This document shows positions 11,781-24,823 of a DNA stretch of 64,000 nt, piece by piece; the first letter of the stretch is position 1, and each line of letters starts with the position of its first letter. A program made the translations under genes and the position numbers. The notes under the pieces were generated by a model, which was given only the letters and a program-made list of their open reading frames with translations, ran no database searches and was not told the origin of the DNA. The stretch comes from Symsagittifera roscoffensis (taxonomy: Eukaryota > Xenacoelomorpha > Acoela > Convolutidae), in contig NC_087069.1 in NCBI RefSeq assembly GCF_963678635.1, positions 7,822,633-7,886,632 of the forward strand, written 5' to 3'.

Positions 11781-11866
11781 GTCAAACCTCAATAGCAGTT
11801 TGACACTTTGAAAAGTCAAACCTCAATAGCAGTTTGACACTTTGAAATGTCAAACCTCAATAGCAG
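11781..11866. repeat. 34-bp tandem repeat, about 2.5 copies
   Basis: Copies start at 11781, 11815 and 11849 with GTCAAACCTCAATAGCAG. The first two are near-identical over 34 bases. They sit just past the RING exon, in the intron. Confidence 0.9.
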
Positions 11867-11905
11867 ACTTTAAGTCGAAGTTCACCGATAGATCAGTTTC
11901 GTCAC

Positions 11906-12088
11906 GTATTGCTTCATCAATCGGCTTATCGGCTTTCTGCACTTAGCACATCGTCTAGGTGCACTTGCTAGTACTTGTTCTATACACGTCTTCGGTGCTG
12001 AGCAAAATGAGTGCCCACAAAGAAGACTTTTCGGATTATGTAGTGGGTCGAGGCATATACAACAGTGAGACCAGTTGACTTCACTCAT
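11906..12088 (-). CDS. TRIM-like protein, RING-finger exon
   Basis: The start chosen is the ATG at 12088-12086; the open frame upstream to 12121 has no other ATG. The product begins MSEVNW and then shows the RING zinc ligands C9, C12, C24, H26, C29, C35, C47 and C50, with the usual GHSFC core and CAKC pair. RING fingers recruit E2 enzymes for ubiquitin transfer. The spacing between the fifth and sixth ligands is C-x5-C instead of the usual C-x2-C, a three-residue insertion. The frame runs on to a TGA at 11884-11882, so the exon end (11906) is chosen for phase and is uncertain. It pairs with the B-box exon at 10276 to form a TRIM/RBCC architecture. Confidence 0.7.
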
Positions 12089-12121
12089 GTTTCCGAGGTT
12101 TCGATTCAAACCGAGAGCCAA

Positions 12122-13839
12122 AAAATTGTAAATTCACTCCAAAAGTTGAAACAATCAGATTAGTTCGTGAGCAGAATTAATTAACGACACAATGGTGTGT
12201 TGATTTAAATTCAGTGCTGAGCTCTGTTTTGTAAATTACTAGAAGAACAAATATGATCGCATGAGCGGTGAAAAACTATAAAATAATATTAACTTATGTG
12301 TACTTTTTAAACTAAAATTTTACGGTCTTTGCTCAGTTACTGAGTTTCAATTTGCACCATCTGCAGAAAAAATTATAGCGCACATTCATTTATGAACACA
12401 TTTTATAAACTTTGTGTGCACAAGCAAAATGGTAAGGCTATTGCTTAAAGCAACAGTCCGTGAATGTTTTTATTCACTAAGTATAAAAACGTTGAAAAGT
12501 CAGAGAAAAGATGTCAAACCAAAAAAAATCACCATTCGAACAAGCCAAAAAATTAGACTGTTACGCAAAATAACAACAAATTTTAACAGTTGTTACGCAA
12601 CTGTTACGTAATTTTGATTTAGTTTTTTTCCATTCTAATATAATTTCGGCTTTCAGATATAGCGAGTTGTAGATATGGTCATTTTTTGAATTTCCGCCAT
12701 ATGAATTGTTCTGATAAATATCTGTTTTTATCTTGAATAACGTAGCTTTAAAGTACTTGACTATTGCTAATGTGCGACTATTCAGAAAATATTTTCAGTA
12801 TTGAAAGAGGAATAAAAGGTGTATTAGGATCAGAAAAAAATTGATATCATTAAACCTCTTGCTGTTGGAAAACTCTAAACATTGACGGAGAAAGTGACAA
12901 AATACTTACAAACAGTTTATTTTTACTCACATTTCAGAACCTTAATGAGTAAAACCGACCTTTTTCTACTTATTTAATTAAAATATTGGTGCTTCTGGAG
13001 ATTTGACGCTAAAAATTGGAAAAATAGTTCAATCATGATCGGCAAAGTTTAATGTTTTTTTAATTTATTCAATTTGCTCATTCGGGATAATTGACGCCCG
13101 AAATTGACGTGGGTCGCAGATTTGACAAAAAGGTCGTGTAAGGATAGTCTGGGTAAGTTGTTATGAGCTACAAAAAAAATTTAATGAGCGAAAAATTTTT
13201 CACATGTAAGCTTGGTATAAACTGAGATTTCTCCGGAAATATAAATGAGATATTAGTATTATTAACTAAAACACAGTAACAGAAGATTGAAAGAAGTAGG
13301 AGAACTCAAAAAAAAACAAAAAAAACGATCGGAATATTGAAAACAATTTTCAATTATCAAGTTTCGAAGAAAAAAAGGATCATTTATTAGCTCTTGGAGA
13401 AAATTTTGCATGATGAGGTGTATTGTTGTCAATGAACTGTACGCCATTTTTTGTAGTCGTTGTGTTTTAAGGTGAACTAGCCCCAAACCAAACGTAACCA
13501 ACAAACAATTTGAAAAGCAATCTCAAGAAAAATTTTTTAGATACAATTATCTGAGCCAAATATTTTGAAGAAAACTGAAGCCGCGTGACAGTTTAAATAG
13601 TGTCAATAAACGCAGGAGAATTTTAAACAAATCCTGAAATGAGAACAAAACTAACTTGCGATTTTGATTCAAAATGTAAGAGCTGAATAAAAATTTGACT
13701 GAAAATATGGCTTGAAACATAAACACATGGCTTTAATGGTCTTTGAAATAATCAATTTATGATTACTTCTTTTTCCTAGAAAATAAACCGATTCATGTAA
13801 GAAAAAAAACATCCCGTTTTGAAACTAGAAATTGATCCT
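12122..13839. other. Noncoding DNA upstream of the TRIM-like gene
   Basis: No supported gene. It should contain the promoter of the minus-strand TRIM-like gene, but no clear TATA or initiator was picked out. Small open frames at 12414-12611 and 13262-13504 show no domain, codon bias or splice context. Confidence 0.4.
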
Positions 13840-14600
13840 GTTATGAATTGTCACCTATTACGAAATATCGTCCTACCAGTCTAAGACCATTCTGATGGTT
13901 GGTCATACACTTACAGGTGTTCATCGAACACAAAAAAAGACTTCCAATAATGCCTTCGAATTGGCGACACACTTCTGTCGTTATTTATGCATTTTAAGCC
14001 TTTCCGTGAAAAAAAAACCGAAAAATAATCAGGACCTATTAAAAGAAAAACACTTATTTCTCTTACTCATAAAATATATCTACTCTGCTACCATCTTTTG
14101 GAAAAGCAGAGAAGATTGAAGTTTACCAGTTTGATCAATTTGTGATTATTATTGCACCTCCGTCTTTTTAAAGCGGCAAATTTATTGCAAAAATGAACCG
14201 CTGATAGCAAAATTGAACCGAAAATAGAATAAGTTATACACAATGTGAGTCATTTCATTTCATGGGAGTTTTAACATTTCTAATATTTAATTTTGCAAAA
14301 AAGACAGTTTGTTTCCATAAGGCCACAATTCGTAACAGGCGACAATTCGTAGCAAGGGACAATTCGTATCAGTAGATTAAGTGGGAACACTGATTTACGC
14401 GCAAAATTCCTCTGGTTCCGGATGTTAGAGCAGCAGAGCGAAGTGAAGCAACCGTATTCTACTCACCAATGCCTTGTTACGAGTTGTCGCTTGATACGAA
14501 TTGTCACCTGTTATGAAATGTCGCCCTATTATTTTTGTCTATTTTCCAGCTCTCAGGCCCTCTCCGGTCTAAGACCACTCTGATTGTTCGTCACACACTT
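13840..14600. repeat. Inverted-repeat (foldback) element with 18-bp repeats in its arms
   Basis: The left arm at about 14322-14372 has three tandem units of the type GGCGACAATTCGTAACA. The right arm at about 14472-14525 has the same three units in reverse complement. About 100 bases lie between. A further right-arm-like copy is at 13840-13880, and both right-arm copies are followed by related sequence (GTCTAAGACCA and a CACTTA(C/A)A word) at 13880-13918 and 14568-14605. The whole looks like a foldback element with a partial duplicate. No coding capacity. Confidence 0.6.
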
Positions 14601-14867
14601 AAAGGAGTTCATTTTCCAGCAAGTATGGCGGTATCAACTTTTTAGTTTTGTCTACTTTGGAATAACTAAATCTATCTCAGAATACGTTCCTTTTTTACTT
14701 GAAGCACGCTATTTGCAGTTAATCAAACGTTGCCAAACGCCAAATACCACACTATGTACTTTAGATATAACCTCAGAAAAAATTGAAAAAACTCTTTAAA
14801 TTGTCTTTATACCATAGTTATATAAGTTTGCGTGTTTCTTAAAATGATGGCTTATTGCTTGGACAGC

Positions 14868-14919
14868 AAGGTTCAGTCGGAACATTCGGAGTTTTCCCTG
14901 ATACGAGCAACTTTTGTTG
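14868..14919 (-). repeat. Isolated copy of the satellite conserved box
   Basis: On the minus strand this reads AACAAAAGTTGCTCGTATCA and continues through GAATGTTCCGACTG. That matches, in order, the box found in every satellite family of this window (for example 49786-49850), 5 kb outside any array. The surrounding sequence does not match the satellite. Confidence 0.65.
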
Positions 14920-17900
14920 TTGTAGTTTAGTTTTAAAACGAGCTTGATTAAGTTTTGTTGAAGTTTCGTGTTGGTGCAGTTATTCACAAAGAACCTGTCG
15001 ACCTTCTCGAAAAAACTCACAAAACAAATTTTTTTCAATAGTATCACCAGCATTTTGAATTTTTAAGACAAATTTTGCCTTGCTGATTTTATTATGTGTA
15101 ATTAGTCATTCAATTTAATTTTTATTTAGATTTGTCCATTCAAACTTTTTTTCTTTAAAGGATGAAAAGCAGAAAAACTTGTCCCTCAGATATTTTTGCA
15201 AGCTGTAATGGATCAAAGTCAGTCGGTCTCGACTCCGTCTGACATCCAGCCGTGTTTGGCTGTGTAGCAACTCTGCTGTGCGTACTTCTTGAATATGGCC
15301 TTAGAAATGTAGGGAAGTGAGTGCAGTTTTTTGTCCTCTTGGTGACCCACAGAGTCCCCCGTTTGGTAGTATTTTAAGACATCCGTTTTGGCTGACCAAC
15401 CCTACAAAATCTCTAGAGGCGTATTCGCCGTCAAAACGTTCAAATTTTGCCTGCAGTCTAAATCAAGTCTTTATACAAATTTGGGAGAGCTCGGAAAATC
15501 AATTTTAAAATCAACTAAACAACCTAATATTCATCTTGTGCTTCTACTAAATACCTTTGCTTGGTTGTATGTCTTAAAATTATATTCTTATTTGATACAA
15601 ATGGTGTTTTTCCAATTTTGAGAGGTTTAGGAATAAGTTGTCAATCAAGACTTGAAGATAGCCGCCTATCACAAAGAAAGCAATGGAAATTTATAGCTTT
15701 CTGGAGCAACTGCCTAGCGGGCTGTGTTTATATATGCATAGCTGAGAATTCTTCCGTCTTCCACGAACGCTACTTGGTTGTCGTCACGTTTAAAGCTGTT
15801 TTTTGGCCCAAAACAAATTGCATCATTAAAGATTTCGCGAAAAGATGGTTATCTTCAGAGGAGGTTACCTTGCAAAATCATGCAAGAACATATTTCTATT
15901 GGTCGCCCAACCTTAAAAATGATTTAGACGCAGTCTCGGCTCCAGTATACAGTTAAAGTGAAGACAGAGCAGAGCGCGCGTCAAAATTGGCGCATTGAGT
16001 CAAAAAAATTCAGGGAGAAAAAAAATAGTTGAGATAAGGTTATTAGTACAAATAGCGAAAAAATCAGATGTTAACCGCCTTCGAATTTTTTTGAAAAATT
16101 GAGCCCGCTCAGGAATAATCTATATTCATGCCTGAGCTGAGCACAGGGAAAAAACCAGTCAGTTTGGACGTTCATTGGTTGAGATATTTAGCGCATTACG
16201 ACCTACTGTCACAAGAATAGATCCGAATGAGTTTGATGTCTATGCATGTCTTTTTCAGTCTTTCTTCTGGCAACCTCTTCTGGGTTTTTTAAATATCAAG
16301 AAGAAAAAGTAGACGGTTGCGAAACGAACAACAAAAACGAAAGAGAGACCGCTTAATTTAGCTGATTGTGTCCTGAGTCAAATTTATTGACAAACTCCGA
16401 CAAAAACCTGCACAAAAGTAGCCATATAAAAATTTCTCAACACTGATGATCTAATTTGCTAGCACATTGTTTGTCGATCTCTACGCGTTCTTCAGATTTT
16501 TTTTCCTACCACTCCGAGCATAACAGGCAATTTTAACAATGGCATGCCGATTTTGCTAGCCTTGACTATTATCGAGTAACCATTATTCCGATCTTAAAGC
16601 GGAATTACTTGATAAGCTTTTTCAATAAAAAATAGGCATTATCCTGACTTGGTTTATCTTGAATTGGTTTATCCTGAATTGTACTATCCTGTAGACAATT
16701 ATCGTTATTTGGTTTAAAATTCAAATGATGCAAAATGTGGTAGTTTTTGTTACATAAGAGCAACTCTGGAATCAATTATGTTGCACTAACCCACAATGTT
16801 TTTTCTGCTTCAAGTTTTTGAAGTTGCAAGTTTCTAAAGCTGCAATCTTTAACTTACAACTTTAAAAAGCTGCAAGATGTTGGAAGCTTTTTAGTCATAA
16901 AAAAGTAAAATTTTGTATAAAATCTTAGTTGATGCAGTTTGTTTGGGAATAATTGCCGCCCAAATTTTGAACCTAAATAATCTAAACCCAAAATTTCACA
17001 TTGATGGCTGTTTTTTAATGGAAAAAAATTATATGTTTTCATTTGTTTTCATAGTTCAAAAACTGCTTATGATTGTGTGCTCTTTGTGATAAAAATTACG
17101 GAAAAAAAGCAAGTTATTTAATTCCAAAGTGAGCAAAGAAAAGCTAATAGTAAGTTTTCTTTTTTTTCCAGAAAGTTACCTGTTATACGTTTTTCATTCA
17201 AAATATTTCTATGAAATTGAATGACAATGATTTTTATAGCATGAAAATGTATGAGAAGCGTTTTTTGTCATCCCGGTACGGCCCTTTTGTGAAATAGTCC
17301 GTTTTTGGTATGGCTGCAAGTTGCAATTTTAAATTGATCTTCAGTATCTGGAATGTTTGTTTTGCTACCGGGATGATCAGAAGCAAACTTTTTCGTTTTA
17401 TTGACTTGGGTATTAATTAGGGGCAATTTATAACACGAGTACTAAAATGTCGTGAATCGATCAAAGAAAGGAATAAAAGTCACAAAGATTAGAGTCACAC
17501 TGTTATCAAAAACCTGTTAAAAAGGCGGGAGGGGGATGGTGTATATATATTAACACCCCATACTATTTATCAAAAATTGATTCTTTAAAAAACTACGGGT
17601 TCTTAGGAAGGACGCATAAGTGGCGTGAAATGGCAAATTTTATGCACTTTATGTTCCATGATCTCACCGGTCTATTCTGATCTGCGATTTCTAAGAGGGC
17701 CAGCTAGACACAGGGTGCCACTTGAAACTCCTATAATAATTTTATAGAAAAAAAAACGAGCAAAAAAAGAGTTGAACGGAAAAACTACGAGCGATCGACT
17801 CTAGCTGCACTTCGTAGACAGTATTTGAGGTAGGAGGTATTTCCATGGCTATTTGACGATTTGATTTTATGGGGAGTTCCTCTTCCTTTTTTAAGTTTCA

Positions 17901-19894
17901 ATTTTACTCGCTAAAATGTTAATATCATTTTGATATATTCATTAATTTTTCATATATTTAATAATGTACGAAAAAATAATATCAAAGCGAGGTCTAAAGA
18001 CAGTTGAAAAAGGGAAAACAAAAATCAGAAAAAATGTAATGGTCGACTTTTGAACTGTATTCATTTTTTGTTATCGAAGAACTTAAGAATTCTTAATAAA
18101 AATAGCCAACAGACGACAATTGCATAAATATAAAAGAACGAAGAAAAAATTCAACGAAAAACCTTGAACATTTTCAATTTTCGAAATTCGAAGAAAAGTA
18201 TATCAGTTAAAGCTTTCTGATTTTTGAAAAAAAGTATAACTGATGTTTTGTTGATAATTTTAGGATGATTCAAGAAAATATGATTCGTGGGTTATTTTTT
18301 TATTCCAAACTTTGAAAACCATTTTCGAAACTTGAGATTGTTCAAATTTTTGTGCGCCATTTCTGCATTTACAATTGCAGAGCGCAATTTTTCCTGTTGT
18401 AGCTCATGAATTTGAATTGAGCTCAAATAGCTCATACATACGTCAGTGCAATCATAAATGTCTAATAATTGTGAATGAATTTCTGTGGTTATTAGAGCAA
18501 TTTAAAGCTTTTTTATAGCTTCTTCAGAGCAATTTAAAGCTCCTGAAGAAAATGACAAACAAAATTTAAAATTCAACAGACCTATATGAACGAAAATTAC
18601 TTCGCTCTTTTACTATTTTACAAAATTTGCCCAATAAGAACAATCTGAGTCCATAATTTTTTTTCATTTCGCTGGGAGTTCTCATTTTGTCACTCGATAA
18701 GGAACCACTGACAATCCAATACACGAGAACTACCAATTTGAACTGAGCCAACGTATATCAATATCAGTAAACTGGGAAAAAAACCAGTAACGGCTATTTA
18801 AGTGGGCCTCAATTCGTAACTAAATTTCATCAAAAATTGTTTACCAGTTTCACTTCAACTTTTTTATGAAAAAGATCTTCTCAGTCATTGACTTCTTTTT
18901 TTTTCTCCCAACTCTGCCATTCTTTCCATAATATTTCTTTTTGACTATGGCTGTTTTAGGTTTTAAAATTCTCTCTAAATTTACGTATACTATACAGAAA
19001 ATCAATATTTTTGGATCAATGATTTATCAGAAGCAGGTTAACGAACCTATCGAGAGGCAAGTATCAGAGTTTTATGAAATGATTACCAGATTTGGCTTAT
19101 ACCTGATTTTAATCGCTTTCATTAGTTTCATCTGTAGCCGCGTGATTTCCTTTATGCATATGGACCCATGTTGACGTTTTAAGGACGCAGCTATCATGAT
19201 AAAGAGTCTGAACAACGATCAATCAAAAATAACGGCAAATAAAATAAAACAATCGATTTAACAAGAAATTTCAGTAAAACGCCAAATAGCAAATGTGTAG
19301 ATTACGATCGCCCAATGACAAACTGGACTGTTCAACCCTTCAACAATTACATCGCTTCATGTAAGTGTTAGCAGGCTGATTTTTTGTGTAAGTGAACGCA
19401 TTGCTTTCCCTAAAAAACTCCTTCAGAAAAGCTCCTTGCTGTTTTTGAGTTTCAGGAAACTCTTGATTTGTTTGTGGGCGTAATAATAACGATAAGAGGC
19501 AATTCCTCTGAAAAGACAATCTTCGGCGTATAAAAACCTTAAAAACAGATAAAATCGCTCACAAATTTACATCATACTGATATTTGTGTTCAAAATGTAG
19601 AAGCTCAAAAACTTTGAATCGAAAGATAGCCAATTGCAAAACCTGTAAAACTGGCTTTTTTATATTAATATTTATGCTCCACTTAATTTTTTGTGACAAA
19701 TAACAGCTTAAAAATGTTTAAAACTTTGCATCTCAGTGGTCTTTAACATTGAACTAATCGCTTTGTTTCTATCGAAGGGCTGTCAATTGCAGATTTTTTC
19801 AATCTGTTTGTCCTTAAATTGTTAGCTCCGCAAAAAGTTATTCCACAATTGAGTAACACAAAATGCTCTCATCAGACAAAGACAATATTTTTTG
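14920..19894. other. Gene-poor AT-rich DNA
   Basis: No convincing gene over 5 kb. Bases 16640-16700 hold a short degenerate tandem repeat (GGTTTATC, CTGAATTG words). The longest open frame, 15561-15956, starts at TTG, lacks an early ATG and resembles nothing I know. A small frame at 18947-19174 is listed separately. Confidence 0.4.
18947..19174 (+). CDS. Possible small single-pass membrane protein (75 aa), weak
   Basis: An ATG-initiated frame of 75 codons ends at TGA. Residues about 49-66 (GLYLILIAFISFIC) form one convincing hydrophobic segment after a polar, charged N-terminal half. There is no recognised family, no splice context and no neighbour to support it. In AT-rich DNA a frame of this length with a hydrophobic run can arise by chance, so this is a candidate only. 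Confidence 0.12.
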   Translation: MAVLGFKILSKFTYTIQKINIFGSMIYQKQVNEPIERQVSEFYEMITRFGLYLILIAFISFICSRVISFMHMDPC

Positions 19895-22800
19895 TGAGTA
19901 AAGTTTTTTGAAAAACAATGATTCTTTTTGTTCAATTTAGAGAAATTAAAGCCAAAAAATGAATTAAAATATCAATCCTAAAGAAATTTGAGGTTTTAGC
20001 AGTTCCCACAGAACGTGTGACTAGAGTGTTTGGTTAGATATTAATGATTTCTGCTCAATTTTGAGATACGAATACTCTGTTGATGTTTAAAAAAGCTCAA
20101 GTCCAAAACATAGGCAACAAGTTGCTAGAAAATGATCATTGAACGCAAGGAGTCAGAAAAAGTAGAGACAAATTGATTTAAGAAAATAACGTTCGGAAAA
20201 AATCATGATGGCTAAATTTACTTTTAAAAATAAAAACATTTTCTGATTGGCACTTTCTTCATAAAATTTATCTAATTTGAGAAAATTGCATTATCACGTA
20301 CAGTTATTATTCCGCATTGAAATCTGACAATTAAAGATTTTTTCGAAACTAAAAGTCAATCACGTTCTCAAAACTAAAAATCGATCAAGTGATTTTTGCA
20401 GTTTTGCTGTTGGATTGTGTAGTTTGCCTTACGTTTAGATCAGGAAAAAAACAGAAAAAAAACAAGGCTGCTCGTGCAACAGGGCAAAGCCCTGAATGTT
20501 CCGACTGCCCCTTAATTCATATCGAATAGTTTTTGGGAGAAGAAAAATTTGAAAACCTATTATTTTTGGAGAAAATCAAGGTGTGAAATTCTGAGTCGTA
20601 CCACTAGCCTAAACTGAATTTGGAACAACTTTGAGCGACAAACGTTTCTCTGAACTTTTCCCGAAAAAATGGAAAAAAAATTGCACGACCTTCAACAACG
20701 TTAAAAAAACAGCGTTCGAAAAAATAATGGTGACTTAATTTACTTTTAAAAATTAAATACACTTTCTGATTGGCACATTTAAAAAAAAATTTTCAATCTA
20801 ATTTGAGAAAAATGCACTACTACGTACATTTGTTATTCCTTAGGGAAGTCTGATAATTAAAATCCATTTTCGAAACTAAAAGTCAATCACGTTTCCAAAC
20901 TAAAAATCAAACAAGTGAGTTTTGCAGTTTTTCTGTTGCATTGTGTAGTTTGTCTTACTTTTAGCCAATGAAAAAAACTGAATGTTCCGACTGTCCCTTA
21001 ATTCATATCGAAAAGTTGTGGGATAAGAAAAATTTGAAAACCTATAAGTGTTGGAGAAAATCAAGGTGTGAAATTTTGAGTCGTACCGCTAGCTTAAATT
21101 GAATTTGGAACAACTGTCTTGCTCGGGATAAAATTTTTTTGAAAAACAATGATTTGTTTTTGTTCAATTTAGAGAAAATAAAGTCAGAAAATGAATTAAA
21201 AAATCAATCCTGGAGAAATTTGAGATTTTAGCAGTTCCCACAGAACGTGTGACTAGAGTGTTTGGTTAGATATTAAGGGTTTCTGCTCAATTTTGAGATA
21301 CGATTACTCTGTTGATGTTTAGAAAAGCTCAAGTCCACAACTTAGGCAACAAGTTGCTAGAAAATGGTCATTGAACGCAGGGAGTCAGAAAAAGTACAGA
21401 CAAATTGTTTTAAAAAAATAACGTTCGGAAAAAATCATGATGGCTAAATTTACTTTTAAAATTAAAAACATTTTCTGATTGGCACTTTCTTCATAAAATT
21501 AATCTAATTTGAGAAAATTGCATTATCACGTACAGTTATTATTCCGTATTGAAATCTGGCAATGAAAATTTTTTTCGAAACTAAAAGTCAATCACGTTCT
21601 CAAAATTAAAAATCGATCAAGTGATTTTTGCAGTTTTGCTGTTGGATTGTGTAGTTTGCCTTATTTTATCCAGGTAAAGAAATTGAACTGAAAAGAATTA
21701 AAAATCAAATCGCGAAAAGTCAAATTTGAGCGAGAAACATTTTTTTTTTTAATTTTTCCCGAAAAAAATGGAAAAAAACTCACTACCTTCAATAACGTTA
21801 AAAAAATAGCGTTCAAAAAAATTATGATGGCTTAATTTACTTTTAAAAATTAAATACACTTTCTGATTCGCATTTTTACAAAAATCTAATTTGAGAAAAA
21901 TGCACCACTACGTACAATTGTTATTCCTTAGGTCCTTAGGGAAGTCTGATAATTAAAATCCATTTTCGAAACTAAAAGTCAATCTCGTTTTCCAAACTAA
22001 ATATCAAACAAGTGAGTTTTGCAGTTTTGCTGTTGCATTGTGTAGTTTGTCTTACTTTTAGCAATGGAAAAAAAACTGAATTTAAAAAAAAACAAGGCTG
22101 CTCGTGCATCAGGGCAAAACCCTGAATGTTCGGACTGTCCCTTAATTCATATCGAATAGTTTTGGGATAAGAAAAATTTGAAAACCTATAAGTGTTGGAG
22201 AAAATCAAGGTGTGAAATTTTGAGTCGTACCGCTAGCTTAAATTGAATTTGGAACAACTTTGTTGCGCGGGATAAAAGTTTTTGAAAAACAATGGTTCTT
22301 TTTGTTCAATTTAGAGAAATTAAAGTCAGAAAAAGAATCAAAAAATCAATCCTGGAGAAATTTGAGATTTTAGCAGTTCCCAGAGAACGTGTGACTAGAG
22401 TGTTTGGTTAGATATTAATGGTTTCTGCTCAACTTTGAGATATGAATACTCTGATGATGTTTAGAAAATCTCAAGTCCAAAACATATGCAACAAGTTGCT
22501 AGAAAATGGTCATGGAACGCAGGGAGTCAGAAAAAGTACAGAAAAATTGTTTTAAAAAAATAGCGTTCGAAAAAATCATGATGGCTTAATTTACTTTTAA
22601 AATTAAAAACACTTTCTGATTGGCACTTTCTTTGTAAAATTTATCTAATTTGAGAAAATTGCATTATCACGTACAGTTATTATTCCGCATTGAAATCTGA
22701 CAATTAAAGTTTTTTTCGAAACTAAAATTTCAATCACGTTCTCAAATTAAAAATCGATCAAATGATTTTTTGCAGTTTTGCTGTTGGATTGTGTAGTTTG

Positions 22801-24808
22801 CCTTACGTTTAGCCAAGGAAAAAAATTGAAATGAAAAAAACAAGCTGCTCGTACAACAGGGCAAAGCCTTGAATGTTCTGACTGTCCCTTAATTCATATC
22901 GAATAGTTTTTGGGATAAGAAAAATTTGAAAACCTATAATTTTTGGAGAAAATCAAGGTGTGAAATTTTGAGACGTACCGCTAGCCTAAACTGAATTTGG
23001 AACAACTTTGAGCGAGAAACGTTTCTCTAGATTTTCCCCAAAAAAAATGGAAAAAAAAATTGCACAACCTTCAACAACGTTACAAAAACAGCGTTCGAAA
23101 AAATAATGATGGCTTAATTTACTTTTAAAATTTAAATACACTTTCTGATTGGCATTTTTACAAAAATCTAATTTGAGAAAAACGCACTACTACGTACAAT
23201 TGTTATTCCACAGGGAAGTCTGATAATTAAAATCCATTTTCGAAACTAAAAGTCAATCTCGTTTTCCAAACTGAATAACAAACAAGTGAGTTTTGCAGTT
23301 TGGCTGTTGCATTGTGTAGTTTGTCTTACTTTTAGCCATGGAAAAAAACTGAATTAAAAAAAACAAGGCTGCTCGTGCATCAGGGCAAAACCCTGAACGT
23401 TCCGACTGTCCCTTAAATCATATCGAATAGTTTTGGGATAAGAAAAATTTGAAAACCAATAAATGTTGAAGAGAATCAAGGTGTGAAATTTTGAGTCGTA
23501 CCGCTAGCTTAATTTGAATTTGGAACAACTGTCTTGCTCGGGATTAAATTTTTTTGAAATAAAATGATTTGTTTTTGTTCAATTTAGAGAAAATAAAGTC
23601 AGAAAATGAATTAAAAAATCAATCCTGGAGAAATTTGAGATTTTAGCAGCTCCCACAGAACGTGTGACTAGAGTGTTTGGTTAGATATTAAGGGTTTCTG
23701 CTAAATTTTGAGATACGAATACTCTGTTGATGTTTAAAAAAGCTCAAGTCCAAAACATAGGCAACAAGTTGCTAGAAAATGATCATTGAACGCAAGGAGT
23801 CAGAAAAAGTAGAGACAAATTGATTTAAAAAAATAACGTTCGGAAAAAATCATGATGGCTTAATTTACTTTTAAAATTAAAAACACTTTCTGATTGGCAC
23901 TTTCTTCATAAAATTAATCTAATTTGAGAAAATTGCATTATCACGTACAGTTATTATTCCGTATTGAAATCTGACAATTAAAGTTTTTTTCGAAACTAAA
24001 ATTTCAATCACGTTCTCAAATTAAAAATCGATCAAATGATTTTTTGCAGTTTTGCTGTTGGATTGTGTAGTTTGCCTTACCCTTAGCCAAGGAAAAAAAA
24101 TTGAAATGAAAAAAACAAGCTGCTTGTACAACAGGGCAAAGCCTTGAATGTTCTGACTGTCCCTTAATTCATATCGAATAGTTTTTGGGATAAGAAAAAT
24201 TTGAAAACCTATAATTTTTGGAGAAAATCAAGGTGTGAAATTTTGAGACATACCGCTAGCCTAAACTGAATTTGGAACAACTTTGAGCGAGAAACGTTTC
24301 TCTAGATTTTCCCCAAAAAAATGGAAAAAAAATTGCACAACCTTCAACAACGTTAAAAAAACAGGGTTCGAAAAAATAATGATGGCTTAATTTACTTTTA
24401 AAAATTAAATACACTTTCTGATTGGCACATTTAAAAAAAAATTTTCAATCTAATTTGAGAAAAATGCACTACTACGTACATTTGTTATTCCTTAGGGAAG
24501 TCTGATAATTAAAATCCATTTTCGAAACTAAAAGTCAATCACGTTTCCAAACTAAAAATCAAACAAGTGAGTTTTGCAGTTTTTCTGTTGCATTGTGTAG
24601 TTTGTCTTACTTTTAGCAATGGAAAAAAAACTGAATTTAAAAAAAAACAAGGCTGCTCGTGCATCAGGGCAGAACCCTGAATGTTCGGACTGTCCCTTAA
24701 TTCATATCGAATAGTTTTGGGATAAGAAAAATTTGAAAACCTATAAGTGTTGGAGAAAATCAAGGTGTGAAATTTTGAGTCGTAACGCTAGCTTAAATTG
24801 AATTTGGA
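19895..24808. repeat. Satellite array, left part
   Basis: Tandem copies of the satellite that resumes right of the retroelement. Landmark GAGTTTTGCAG words start at 20917, 22014, 23288 and 24569 (spacings 1097, 1274, 1281), alternating with a second monomer type marked by GGATTGTGTAGTTTGCC near 20393, 21633, 22764 and 24041. Most monomers carry a box of about 70 bp with a small hairpin (TCAGGG-CAAAA-CCCTGA) followed by GAATGTTC and ACTGTCCC. The array's left edge at about 19895 is ragged. Open frames of 60-90 codons here are by-products of the repeat. Confidence 0.9.
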
Positions 24809-24823
24809 ATGTTCAATTTTCAA

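Larger units (their letters stand above)
10277..11905 (-). other. Large intron between RING and B-box exons
   Basis: About 1.6 kb with no further exon I can recognise. It holds a 32-33-bp minisatellite (10348-10436), a SINE fragment (11431-11486) and a 34-bp minisatellite (11781-11866). The acceptor is good. The donor is uncertain: the only in-phase GT near the RING exon end is a weak GTGACG at 11905-11900. A donor at 11885 (GTGAAC) looks better but gives the wrong phase, so a small extra exon may be missing. Confidence 0.5.

Noticed and set aside
12414-12611. A small basic protein upstream of the TRIM-like gene
   Set aside because: It starts at GTG, has low-complexity composition and no supporting context.
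15561-15956. A 131-codon coding gene
   Set aside because: It starts at TTG, has no early ATG and shows no family resemblance or splice context.
21972-24763. Repeated minus-strand ORFs of 74-78 codons in the satellite
   Set aside because: They recur with the tandem repeat, differ by frame-breaking indels between copies and have no domain.
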